The translations under genes and the position numbers were made by a program. Source: Anaerolineales bacterium (GTDB lineage Bacteria > Chloroflexota > Anaerolineae > Anaerolineales > Villigracilaceae). Taken from it: a DNA stretch of 10,419 nt. Below, one piece after another: positions 1 through 6,116 of the stretch. The notes under the pieces were generated by a model. The model was not told the origin of the DNA and did not search any database. It saw only the letters and a program-made list of their open reading frames with translations. Numbering within the stretch: the first letter of the stretch is position 1; each line of letters starts with the position of its first letter. The DNA is taken from the NCBI GenBank assembly GCA_025056515.1, contig JANWWB010000289.1, forward strand, positions 1 through 10,419, read 5' to 3'.

Positions 1-222
1 GATAAGCGCCAATTTCATTTCCCTTTGGCCGACAATGGCCAGGAAAGGAAAGGGCAGGATCTCGGCCAGGCCGGAATCTTCGGCCGGGAGCTGCGCAGCA
101 CTTTTTCCCGAGACGTATTCGATCAGTTCTTTGAGAGAACGAATCGGGTGACCCAACCGTTCTTTAGGTTCGGCCTCGGGTGGTCTGGCCGGCAGGTCGC
201 TTGAGAGATTCTCGTTGTTCAT
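1..222 (-). CDS. Magnesium chelatase subunit I-like AAA+ ATPase, N-terminal part (cut by window edge)
   Basis: Only the first 74 residues are in the window and the frame is still open at base 1. Residues 58-74 (FPFLAIVGQREMKLALI) match the opening of the AAA+ domain of the BchI/ChlI magnesium-chelatase family, where a Pro-Phe and an I-V-G-Q-x-x-M-K-x-A-L signature come just before the Walker A loop. Walker A itself would lie beyond the edge. About 57 residues precede this signature, including a Pro/Glu-rich stretch and a probable helix around residues 27-40, which seems a long leader for BchI. The ATG overlaps the stop of the upstream thioesterase as ATGA, so it is probably translationally coupled. 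Known family roles are Mg insertion into protoporphyrin IX, or, in non-phototrophs, MoxR-like chaperone ATPases acting with VWA proteins. Nothing here decides between these. Confidence 0.72.
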   Translation of the reverse strand, partial: MNNENLSSDLPARPPEAEPKERLGHPIRSLKELIEYVSGKSAAQLPAEDSGLAEILPFPFLAIVGQREMKLALI

Positions 223-707
223 TTTTCCATCTCTTGCTTCTGTTGCAAGCGTCGCTGTTGTCTTTCTTGCGCTGCGCGCATGCGTGCTTCTTCCTCAGGT
301 GTTTCGGTCAGGAGCGGAGGTACCGGCGTTGGACGGCCTTGTTCGTCGATCGCCACGTAGACCAGATAGGCGGTATTGGTCTCGCGACGTTCGCCTGTGA
401 GGGGATTTTCGGCGGTCACGCGTACTTCCACTTCCATCGAAGTTCGACCAGCGTAGGTGACCTGGGCATTCAAAATGACCAAATCGCCGATGTGAATTGG
501 GTGACGAAAGACCATTTGGTCCATAGCGACCGTCACGGTACGATGACCGGCATGGCGGGTGGCGGCCAGAGCGCCAGCTTCATCGACCAGTTTCATAATC
601 CAGCCACCGTGCACATTTCCTTGGGTGTTGGCGTGTTCCGGTTGCATCATTTGCGCCAGTTGAATGCGGGAGGCGCTGACTGGTTTGGGGAGGAGCTGGT
701 TGGTCAT
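219..707 (-). CDS. Acyl-CoA thioesterase, hotdog fold (YciA/ACOT7-like)
   Basis: A 162-residue single hotdog-domain protein, expected to be cytosolic and to hydrolyse acyl-CoA thioesters to free acid and CoA. The family signature is clear: Asn27 in a N-T-Q-G-N-V-H-G-G context (27-35), followed by the long hotdog helix with Asp42-Glu43. These correspond to the active-site Asn and Asp/Glu positions of YciA/ACOT-type thioesterases. The strand segments around 58-110 (TVAMDQMVF, then GDLVILNAQVTYAGRTSMEVEV) are also typical. The last 28 residues or so are strongly charged and predicted helical (many Glu, Arg, Gln), an extension beyond the core fold. The start ATG shares one base with the preceding gene's stop (TAATG), and its own stop overlaps the next start (ATGA). 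The natural acyl chain length cannot be read from the sequence. Confidence 0.9.
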   Translation of the reverse strand: MTNQLLPKPVSASRIQLAQMMQPEHANTQGNVHGGWIMKLVDEAGALAATRHAGHRTVTVAMDQMVFRHPIHIGDLVILNAQVTYAGRTSMEVEVRVTAENPLTGERRETNTAYLVYVAIDEQGRPTPVPPLLTETPEEEARMRAAQERQQRRLQQKQEMEK

Positions 708-1084
708 TACTCCAGGTCTTCCTTCAAGTCACCGCTGTCGAGCGGATGGAGGCGTTCGGGTTCTTCGGCGAGGACATCGATGACGCCGAAGGGTAGGTCG
801 CCCATGAGTGGAGCGAGCGGCGCATTGGCCGGGATGGTGAGACGGGGCGGTGGGGGCGGAGGGGTCTTGCGCGGGAGATTCAGGTCGTCAACACTGCGAC
901 GACGGATGATGCGGCGCTCGTTTGTCAATTCGCCAACATAGACACCCAGCACCGAGTAGACTTGTCGGTCGGGTGTCACCCAGCCAATCCACTCGCCCAT
1001 GCGGTTATACAAATAAGGATAGCGGAGGAAAGCCTCAACGTCGCCGCGTGAAGTATAGAGGGGGATGATGGGAATTTGGTTCAT
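707..1084 (-). CDS. Small protein resembling the 4-fold beta flower family
   Basis: A 125-residue protein with no signal peptide or membrane segment. Residues 7-65 look like three or four degenerate repeats of about 15 residues, each a Tyr-rich strand followed by a turn with Gly and then a Val/Ile-Gly/Ala pair (PLYTSRGDVEAFL, YLYNRMGEWIGWV, VYSVLGVYVGEL, then RIIRRRSVDDL). This resembles small 4-fold beta flower proteins, in which such repeats form a compact beta disc followed by a proline-rich tail. Here six consecutive prolines (75-80) lead into a Pro/Ala/Leu-rich segment, then an acidic C-terminus (DSGDLKEDLE). The biochemical role of this type of protein is unknown to me. The ATG overlaps the gtrA-like stop as ATGA, and an AGAGG lies 7 bases upstream. 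The family assignment is from repeat appearance only. Confidence 0.6.
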   Translation of the reverse strand: MNQIPIIPLYTSRGDVEAFLRYPYLYNRMGEWIGWVTPDRQVYSVLGVYVGELTNERRIIRRRSVDDLNLPRKTPPPPPPRLTIPANAPLAPLMGDLPFGVIDVLAEEPERLHPLDSGDLKEDLE

Positions 1085-1551
1085 GGTGTTGCCTCTCGAT
1101 CCACATCATTATACGTCCAATAACGATTGATGAAAAAGTTCCAAAGCATGACAATCGCAACAGCAATACCCAGTGTCACGTTGTGAGCGACAAACGTCGA
1201 GTTCAGTCTTTGCAGGGGCAGATCACGGACCAGGGTAAGGAGAGGGGGTTCTAAAAAGTGGAGGATAGGGATGCGGATGAGCATGCCGACTGCATTGACG
1301 ACGACAAACATCAGCCATTGTTGCGCCAGAGGACGGCTGCGCGAATCGGGGTAGGTCCAATAGCGGTTCCAGAGAAAGTTGCTGGTCACGGCGCAGATAA
1401 AGGAAACAGTTCCGGCCCATAGCAGGCTCCAGTGAGCGCCACGCGTAAGCAAATTCATGATGCCGAAATCAATGATTGCGCCGATTGCACCGACCACCAT
1501 GAACTTGTAGAAGCGGATGCGTTCCTGACGTTGCGAAAGTAACAAGGTCAT
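1081..1551 (-). CDS. GtrA family membrane protein
   Basis: A 156-residue integral membrane protein with four predicted transmembrane segments, at roughly 15-35, 44-62, 78-98 and 122-142. It shows the GtrA-family hallmark twice: an Asn-x-x-W/F-N-R-Y-W-T-Y motif at residues 58-67 (after TM2) and again at 138-147 (after TM4). This indicates an internal two-fold repeat. GtrA-like proteins are thought to help move polyprenyl-phosphate-linked sugars across the cytoplasmic membrane, or to anchor glycosyltransferases, in surface-polysaccharide synthesis. The ATG overlaps the stop of the upstream UDP-sugar enzyme as ATGA, and its own stop overlaps the next start in the same way. Coupling to a nucleotide-sugar enzyme fits a cell-envelope glycosylation role, but no glycosyltransferase lies in the window and the substrate is unknown. 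Confidence 0.9.
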   Translation of the reverse strand: MTLLLSQRQERIRFYKFMVVGAIGAIIDFGIMNLLTRGAHWSLLWAGTVSFICAVTSNFLWNRYWTYPDSRSRPLAQQWLMFVVVNAVGMLIRIPILHFLEPPLLTLVRDLPLQRLNSTFVAHNVTLGIAVAIVMLWNFFINRYWTYNDVDREATP

Positions 1552-2507
1552 CTCAGGCTGAGTTGCTGACGGAAGAATTCAATCGTGCGGCGTAAGCCGG
1601 TTTCTAGGTCAATGGTGGGCTGCCAACCGAGGAGTGTGCGCGCTCGTGTCAGGTCGGGTCGGCGGCGCTGTGGATCGTTGCCGAGCCGGTCTTCTGGGCG
1701 GAAGACAAAGCCCGCTCGGTTGCCGGTCAGCTTATTGATGAGATGAGCAATTTCCAGAATCGAAATTTCCCGGTCGTTGCCCAAATTGACCGGTAGATGC
1801 TCTTCGGAGAACAGCAAACGGTAAATACCTTCAATGAGATCATCCACATAACAAAAGGAACGGGTCTGTGAGCCGTCGCCGTAGATGGTGAGCGGTTCGC
1901 CGCGCAAGGCTTGCTGAATGAGGTTCGGGATGACTCGTCCGTCGTCGAGGCTCATACGCGGTCCGTAGGTATTGAAGATTCGTACGATTCGTGTATCCAT
2001 GCCGTGCACGCGGTGATACGCCATGACGGTCGCTTCGCCGAACCGTTTGGCTTCGTCGTACATCGAGCGTGGGCCAATCGGGGTCACGTGTCCCCAATCC
2101 GATTCGGCGGGGGGCTGTTCCCGAGGGTCTCCGTAGACTTCTGAGGTCGAGGCGAACATGTAGCGGGCGTTGTTGGCGCGCGCCAGGCCGAGCGTGTTGA
2201 ACGTCCCGAGCGAACTCGCCTTGAGGGTCTCGATGGGCAGATTTGGGTAACCGCGTGGCGAGTGTGGGTTAGGACTAGCTGGAGAAGCAAAATGTAAGAC
2301 GGCGTCTAGTTTCTTGTGTAGCGAGATGAATTGAGAGACATCGTGATGGATAAAACTAAAGCGAGGGTTATTGGATAAGTGTGCGATGTTCTCCGGGCTT
2401 CCGGTGAGGAAATTATCCAGGCCGATCACGGTATGTCCTTCAGCCAGGAGTCGGTCGCAGAGGTGAGAGCCGAGAAAACCTGCAGCACCGGTGACGAGAA
2501 TATGCAT
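1548..2507 (-). CDS. NAD-dependent UDP-glucuronate decarboxylase (UDP-xylose synthase)-like SDR enzyme
   Basis: A 319-residue extended short-chain dehydrogenase, predicted to convert UDP-glucuronate to UDP-xylose with NAD as internal cofactor. Visible landmarks are the Rossmann motif GAAGFLG (7-13), Asp31 binding the NAD ribose, and the STSEVYGDP strand (120-128). The catalytic Tyr150-x-x-x-Lys154 sits in [13 protein letters not shown]. The distal signature [15 protein letters not shown] region (about 174-185) and the block around residues 202-222 ([17 protein letters not shown]) closely follow UXS1-type enzymes. Related epimerases of the same superfamily are possible, but the S-T-S-E-V-Y-G-D-P and I-G-P-R-S-x-Y-D-E combination favours UXS. 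I chose ATG 2507 rather than an in-frame ATG at 2540, because AAGGAG lies 5 bases upstream and the Rossmann strand begins at residue 2. The product acts in the cytosol and may supply an envelope glycan. Confidence 0.88.
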   Translation of the reverse strand: MHILVTGAAGFLGSHLCDRLLAEGHTVIGLDNFLTGSPENIAHLSNNPRFSFIHHDVSQFISLHKKLDAVLHFASPASPNPHSPRGYPNLPIETLKASSLGTFNTLGLARANNARYMFASTSEVYGDPREQPPAESDWGHVTPIGPRSMYDEAKRFGEATVMAYHRVHGMDTRIVRIFNTYGPRMSLDDGRVIPNLIQQALRGEPLTIYGDGSQTRSFCYVDDLIEGIYRLLFSEEHLPVNLGNDREISILEIAHLINKLTGNRAGFVFRPEDRLGNDPQRRRPDLTRARTLLGWQPTIDLETGLRRTIEFFRQQLSLR

Positions 2508-2512
2508 AAGGT

Positions 2513-2518
2513 CTCCTT
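2513..2518 (-). promoter_or_regulatory. Strong ribosome binding site deciding the start at 2507
   Basis: On the minus strand AAGGAG lies 5 bases before ATG 2507. No comparable Shine-Dalgarno sequence serves the in-frame ATG at 2540, whose use would add 11 residues ahead of the dinucleotide-binding fold. The site supports re-initiation or fresh initiation after the 66-base gap (2508-2573) that follows the upstream lipoprotein gene. Confidence 0.75.
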
Positions 2519-2573
2519 GAAGCGTCGTATTTGCGTCCAAACTTGCTAGGCAGGGGCGCCGATCAGAGTGATT

Positions 2574-4160
2574 TTATTTCCAATCTAGGCGACTGACCAG
2601 GCTATCTCCGGTGACTTGATAGGCTTGACCGGTGTCGGCGTTGACCAGCCAGAGATTGCCCTCGTAGATAACTGCCAACCAGTTGTACGCTGGGTCCGGC
2701 GACCAGACTGGGGTCTGTGGGCGAAGACCGGGCTGGGTGCTTTCAGGAAAGAGCGTAGTCGCTTCTGATCCATCGCGATCCATAACGACCAGGCGGTAGC
2801 GGCTGGTTGCCGATTGCAGAGGGAAGATCGCCTGCAAATAAGCCAGACGATAGGTCAATTCGCCGTTTTCCAGACGCGCAGGCGAAGGAACGGGATAGGC
2901 AAACATCCCGCTTTGTTTCGCCAAAGAGATGGCGAGACGCCCCACCAAAGAGAACGCTTGCAACTCAAAGAACGGAGATTCTTCTGGACGGGTGGGGCTT
3001 TCGCCGGGAACGTGGTTGACGAAATAAAGGAAAAGTCCGGTGGGACTCCAGGCCAAGCCCGGTGCCCAAGCCCAGTCTCCGTAGGTGTTCAGGGGGAGGA
3101 TATCTACCATTGGCATCAGCCGGCCGTTTTCCAAATCTACCAAACCAATGGAATCGGGGCGGGTGTAGGCTAGTTGTGTTCCATCCGGCGACCAGGCAAA
3201 AGTGGTCCCCCACCAGCCATAGATGCCGCCTGAGGAGGTCGGTAGCACTTCTTTCGGTTTGCCGGCCTCGCTTTTTTGAGGGTCGAGTGAGACCAGGAAA
3301 AGGTTGTTATTTGCTTGCCAGCCAGGCGCAGTGAGGCGGGGTTCGACTGTCGAATAGGCGATGGTATATTTCTCGCCAGGGCGCCAATCGGCAAAGTGGA
3401 TGATGTTCGCCACCCGCAAGTTGACCGGAATCTGGGGGGTCGCCTCAACGCGTACAACCCACAGGGTGTTAATTTCTTGCTCTGCTGGTCGGTCTGATTT
3501 GCGTGTGTAAAGGAGCCAAGCGCCATCGGGGGAGAGCGAAAAGACGCGCCCATCTAGATCGCCGCTTGTCACAATCGGACGACGGTTGGCGGTGGAGCCC
3601 TCCATCAACCAGGCGTTACCACTGCTCAAATAAGCAAGACGACCGGGTATCGGTAGAACGGCAAACGGATTCTGCACGCCGACCATGATGATCTCTTCCA
3701 CTGGCTTACGCAAGATGACGGGTTCGAGGTCGACTTCGCTCACTTTCACGCCGTCTTCATACACAATGCGAGTAGTGACCTGTTGTTCGCCATTCTGACC
3801 GGCCTGAATGAGTCGTCGCTCTTCAGCGGGCAGTGATTCGTTCGGCAGGGTGTAACTGGGGAAAGGCAAAACTTCCACTCGGGTGATGTATTCCTCTCGT
3901 ACGCGAACAACGCGGATTTCTATCCCATCGCTCAGGACCGAATATACTGGCGGGTTCACACGGTCAAGCGAGCCTAAGGTGATGTTGGCTTTTTCTAATG
4001 CTTGCTGTACTGTGCTACCTGCCGGTAAGTCGAGCAATCGTGTCTGACCGTCCACGTGAATCGTGACATTCAGGGACGGCTGCTCGATGGGCGCCGAGCC
4101 GCATGCCGAGAGCAGGAGAAAAGTCAGCGGAAGGATAAAGGCCCAGCGATACCGTGACAT
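2574..4160 (-). CDS. Secreted lipoprotein with DUF348, G5 and WD40-like beta-propeller domains
   Basis: A 528-residue protein with an Arg-containing N-terminus, a hydrophobic segment (7-18) and a lipobox ending LSAC (Cys20). It is therefore predicted to be lipid-anchored on the outer face of the cytoplasmic membrane. Residues 31-87 look like a DUF348 ubiquitin-like domain (TIHVDGQTRLLDLPAGSTVQ, then a LSDGIEIRVVRV strand). Residues 89-163 look like a G5 domain, with Gly-rich spacing, a VYEDGVKV turn and a final KPVEEIIMVG. From about 170 to the end are propeller-type blades, with repeated SPDG-like turns at 210-213, 324-327, 371-374 (WSPTG) and 486-489 (WSPDP), and a final blade around 500-528 (GNLWLVNADTGQAYQVTGD). 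G5 domains are generally linked to binding of cell-wall or biofilm sugars. No catalytic site is evident. The gap to the upstream lipoprotein gene is only 36 bases. Confidence 0.82.
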   Translation of the reverse strand: MSRYRWAFILPLTFLLLSACGSAPIEQPSLNVTIHVDGQTRLLDLPAGSTVQQALEKANITLGSLDRVNPPVYSVLSDGIEIRVVRVREEYITRVEVLPFPSYTLPNESLPAEERRLIQAGQNGEQQVTTRIVYEDGVKVSEVDLEPVILRKPVEEIIMVGVQNPFAVLPIPGRLAYLSSGNAWLMEGSTANRRPIVTSGDLDGRVFSLSPDGAWLLYTRKSDRPAEQEINTLWVVRVEATPQIPVNLRVANIIHFADWRPGEKYTIAYSTVEPRLTAPGWQANNNLFLVSLDPQKSEAGKPKEVLPTSSGGIYGWWGTTFAWSPDGTQLAYTRPDSIGLVDLENGRLMPMVDILPLNTYGDWAWAPGLAWSPTGLFLYFVNHVPGESPTRPEESPFFELQAFSLVGRLAISLAKQSGMFAYPVPSPARLENGELTYRLAYLQAIFPLQSATSRYRLVVMDRDGSEATTLFPESTQPGLRPQTPVWSPDPAYNWLAVIYEGNLWLVNADTGQAYQVTGDSLVSRLDWK

Positions 4161-4181
4161 GGGACGTGTGCTCTTGAATGC

Positions 4182-4190
4182 TGGTATAAT
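4182..4190 (+). promoter_or_regulatory. Possible extended -10 element on the plus strand (antisense orientation)
   Basis: The 9-mer TGGTATAAT is a perfect TGn extended -10 in the 36-base gap between two minus-strand lipoprotein genes. It points rightward, so it would transcribe antisense through 4197-4766 towards scpB. I see no good -35 hexamer at 16-18 bases (the bases there are GGACGT). It may be chance. Confidence 0.25.
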
Positions 4191-4196
4191 CCATCG

Positions 4197-4766
4197 CTAG
4201 CGGACTTGACCTTTGAGAGACATCGTTCCGTTAGCGATTTGAATTTCTGTCAGGCGGATGCCTGTGGCGAGCGGTCCGATCGGGCCGGTGAAGGCCTCTT
4301 CGAGCAAGCCGGTGAAGAATTCCTGTAAACCTGCAGGTACAGGCAAGGGACCGAAGTCGGCTGAAGTCAATTGAAGGGTCATTTTACCATTGTGGTCTAG
4401 TCCGGCTGTCAGAAGGATGCGTATGGTTGCTGTAAACGGACCGCGTTCTACGCGACCATAGATTTGGATTTGTCCATCGCGCAGGTAGACTTGTGGCTCG
4501 GTGAAAAGCGGTCTTTTCTGTGTGGCTAAACGGTTGGCCAGGAATGAGGTGAGCTGGGTTTCGGTGACGTTGAGGCTAAAATTGCCGGTGATGGCGCTCT
4601 CGGCCAAGGCTTCGGCAAGCGAGATTTCCAGGCTATCTACTGCTTCTGGCGAGATAGGAATGCGCTCTTCAGGATATTTCGGCCCGCCAACAAAGATTGT
4701 ACAAGCCAGAGTGTTGAAGAGTACAAACAAGATGAATATCCAAATCCAAGTAGGCTTTCTATTCAT
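4197..4766 (-). CDS. Small lipoprotein of unknown function (possible DUF2993/YceB-like lipid-binding fold)
   Basis: A 189-residue protein with a signal peptide (Arg3, Lys4, hydrophobic 7-20) and a lipobox-like NTLAC ending at Cys22. Thr rather than Leu/Val at -3 is less usual. The mature part begins with a Pro-rich linker, then alternates helix (about 42-58) and beta strands: NFSLNVTETQLTSFLANRL, VYLRDGQIQIYGRV, FTATIRILLTAG, KMTLQLTSADFGPLPVP, and a final IQIANGTMSLKGQVR. This order of an ESQLTxxL-like segment, paired strands and a DFGPLPVP turn recalls LmeA/DUF2993 and YceB-type lipid-binding proteins, but the match is by eye only. The start at 4766 has AGGAG 10 bases upstream and two TATAAT boxes further up. 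It is probably the first gene of the left minus-strand operon and may work with the lipoprotein that follows. Confidence 0.75.
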   Translation of the reverse strand: MNRKPTWIWIFILFVLFNTLACTIFVGGPKYPEERIPISPEAVDSLEISLAEALAESAITGNFSLNVTETQLTSFLANRLATQKRPLFTEPQVYLRDGQIQIYGRVERGPFTATIRILLTAGLDHNGKMTLQLTSADFGPLPVPAGLQEFFTGLLEEAFTGPIGPLATGIRLTEIQIANGTMSLKGQVR

Positions 4767-4776
4767 AAAACACCAT

Positions 4777-4781
4777 CTCCT
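4777..4781 (-). promoter_or_regulatory. Ribosome binding site for the 4197-4766 lipoprotein
   Basis: AGGAG on the minus strand, 10 bases before ATG 4766. The spacing is slightly long. An ATG immediately after it (in GGAGATGG) opens a frame that stops after five codons, so 4766 is the only sensible start. Confidence 0.55.
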
Positions 4782-4787
4782 ACAATG

Positions 4788-4802
4788 TCCGAATTATACG
4801 GA
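4788..4802. promoter_or_regulatory. Imperfect palindrome in the divergent intergenic region (candidate operator)
   Basis: The 15-mer TCCGAATTATACGGA has outer arms TCCG/CGGA and inner AT/AT symmetry, with one mismatched pair around a single central base. It contains a minus-strand TATAAT (4798-4793) and lies between the divergent starts at 4766 and 4814. Its position suits a repressor site, but a chance palindrome in an AT-rich promoter is equally possible. Confidence 0.3.
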
Positions 4803-4805
4803 GTG

Positions 4806-4814
4806 ATTATAGCA
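4806..4814 (-). promoter_or_regulatory. Candidate extended -10 promoter for the left minus-strand operon
   Basis: On the minus strand the 9-mer TGCTATAAT is a perfect extended -10. A second TATAAT follows 7 bases downstream (4798-4793). Neither has a convincing -35 at 17 bases (CGAGTT and ACGCTC). Starts from these boxes would give leaders of about 20-35 bases before ATG 4766. The distal box overlaps the first base of the divergent scpB start codon. Confidence 0.5.
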
Positions 4815-5377
4815 TGAGCGTAGGTGAAAACTCGGGCCTGAACCTGATCGCTGCCTTGGAGGCCTTGCTTTTTGTTTCGCCCGAACCAACTACTCCAGCA
4901 CAACTTGCGGCTGCCGTGGGGGCACCGCTAGCTGCGGTTGAGGAAGCCTTGCGATCGTTGGAGCAAGCGCTTCTCTCGCGCGGCCTGCGCCTGCAGCGCC
5001 ATGATGGTCGGGTACAATTGACCACTGCTCCTGAATTTGCCGAATTCATTGAGCGGTTTTTGGGCCTGGAAGCCACGAGTCGTTTGAGCCGGGCCGCTTT
5101 GGAGACGCTGGCGATTATTGCTTATCAGCAGCCGGTCACGCGTCCGTATGTAGAGAGCGTGCGCGGCGTAAACAGCGATGCGGTGATGAAATCGCTGCTT
5201 GGCCGCGGCCTGATTCAAGAGGTCGGCCGCGCCGAAGGCCCAGGAAGGCCCATCCTCTACGGCACGACTGCCGATTTCTTGCGCTATTTTGGTCTGAACT
5301 CGCTGACCGAACTTCCCCCACTCGAGTTGGATGAGGTTTTAGACAGAAATTCTCATGATAAATTGCTCAAGGGCTAA
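4814..5377 (+). CDS. scpB: Segregation and condensation protein B
   Basis: A 187-residue protein with the two winged-helix domains of ScpB. ScpB binds the kleisin ScpA and helps form the bacterial SMC condensin that organises and segregates the chromosome. The N-terminal winged helix (about 11-80) starts with LIAALEALLFVSPEP, the classic ScpB opening. The second (about 88-160) carries the best conserved block, LSRAALETLAIIAYQQPVTR, then a RGVNSDAVMKSLLGRGLI helix pair and GPGRPILYGTT leading to a terminal FLRYFGL. Length is normal for the family. GGAG lies 10 bases before the ATG. scpA is not in the window, although the two genes are often adjacent. The stop shares TAATG with the following pseudouridine synthase gene, an arrangement of neighbours seen widely in bacteria. 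Confidence 0.95.
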   Translation: MSVGENSGLNLIAALEALLFVSPEPTTPAQLAAAVGAPLAAVEEALRSLEQALLSRGLRLQRHDGRVQLTTAPEFAEFIERFLGLEATSRLSRAALETLAIIAYQQPVTRPYVESVRGVNSDAVMKSLLGRGLIQEVGRAEGPGRPILYGTTADFLRYFGLNSLTELPPLELDEVLDRNSHDKLLKG

Positions 5378-6087
5378 TGGAAGAACGCTTACAAAAAATT
5401 TTGGCGCGCGCTGGCTTTGGTTCGCGGCGCGCTTGTGAGGCGATCATCGCCCAAGGCCGGGTCAGTGTGAACGGCAAAGTAGCCGTTTTGGGGAGTAAAG
5501 CCGATCCGAGCCGAGATAAAATCCTGGTAGATGGACGACCGTTGCCACGGCCGGAAGAGCCGGTCTATGTGATGCTTTACAAACCGCGTGGTGTGCTCTC
5601 GACCGTCTCGGCGCCCGACCCGCGTCCGACTGCTCGCGACCTGATTCCCCTTCCGGGTTTGCTCTATCCGGTCGGACGATTGGATGTGGACTCGGAAGGG
5701 CTGTTGCTCTTCACAAATGATGGCGAGTTAGCCAATCGCCTGACCCACCCGCGTTATCAGCATGAGAAGGAATATCGTGTCTTGGTAGCACGTCTGCCTG
5801 ACCAAGAACAGCTAGAAATCTGGCGACGTGGTGTTGTCCTGGAGGATGGTTTTCGCACGCAACCGGCCGAAGTTGCCGTACTTGCGAGACACGGCAAAGG
5901 CGCATGGCTTCGGGTGGTGCTGAAAGAAGGTCACAAACGCCAGATTCGCGAGACCGGCAAGGTGCTCGGTTTGCCGGTGGTCAAGTTGATTCGTGTTCGT
6001 ATGGGGCCGTTACAACTTGGCAATCTTAAGCCCAGGCAGTGGCGCTATCTCACCCCCAGGGAAGTCCAGGCTTTGAAACGTCTCTAG
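5377..6087 (+). CDS. rluB: 23S rRNA pseudouridine synthase, RsuA/RluB family
   Basis: A 236-residue enzyme that isomerises a specific uridine in ribosomal RNA to pseudouridine. Residues 3-45 are an S4 RNA-binding domain (RLQKILARAGFGSRRACEAI, then GRVSVNG). The catalytic domain follows, with YKPRGVLST (68-76) and the family motif G-R-L-D-V-D-S-E-G-L-L (100-110), whose Asp103 is the expected nucleophile. The C-terminal motif EGHKRQIRE (184-192) replaces the more usual EGRNRQVR form, keeping the basic character. Family members RluB, RluE, RluF and RsuA are hard to tell apart by eye. The S4 domain and the scpB neighbour favour RluB, which modifies helix 89 of 23S rRNA. The start overlaps the scpB stop (TAATG). 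The gene ends 18 bases from the convergent rsmD stop. Confidence 0.88.
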   Translation: MEERLQKILARAGFGSRRACEAIIAQGRVSVNGKVAVLGSKADPSRDKILVDGRPLPRPEEPVYVMLYKPRGVLSTVSAPDPRPTARDLIPLPGLLYPVGRLDVDSEGLLLFTNDGELANRLTHPRYQHEKEYRVLVARLPDQEQLEIWRRGVVLEDGFRTQPAEVAVLARHGKGAWLRVVLKEGHKRQIRETGKVLGLPVVKLIRVRMGPLQLGNLKPRQWRYLTPREVQALKRL

Positions 6088-6116
6088 GTCGACCATGCGT
6101 CCGACTTACTTTTTTT
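6088..6116 (+). terminator. Weak possible terminator after rluB, between convergent genes
   Basis: Downstream of the rluB stop GTCG (6088-6091) can pair with CGAC (6102-6105) across a 10-base loop, and a run of seven T follows at 6110-6116. The 4-bp stem is weak, and the T run lies inside the end of rsmD. If real, it would end plus-strand transcription before it runs antisense through rsmD. Confidence 0.2.

Noticed and set aside
180..941. 253-codon open frame on the plus strand
   Set aside because: It lies antisense to the thioesterase and beta-flower genes, both of which have family signatures. Its product is Arg/Gly-rich low-complexity with no recognisable domain and no Shine-Dalgarno sequence.
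1552..1562. Palindrome CTCAGGCTGAG just upstream of the GtrA start
   Set aside because: It has 5-base arms with a 1-base centre, too tight for a hairpin, and it encodes the conserved-length C-terminus of the upstream enzyme. No T run follows.
2508..2540. Eleven-residue N-terminal extension of the UDP-xylose synthase-like enzyme, from ATG 2540
   Set aside because: AAGGAG 5 bases before ATG 2507 and the immediate start of the Rossmann strand favour the shorter protein.
2508..2573. Possible terminator or promoter in the gap between the G5-propeller gene and the UDP-sugar gene
   Set aside because: I found only the 6-base palindrome GGCGCC and a short GACGC direct repeat. There is no stem-loop with a T run and no -10/-35 pair, only the ribosome binding site.
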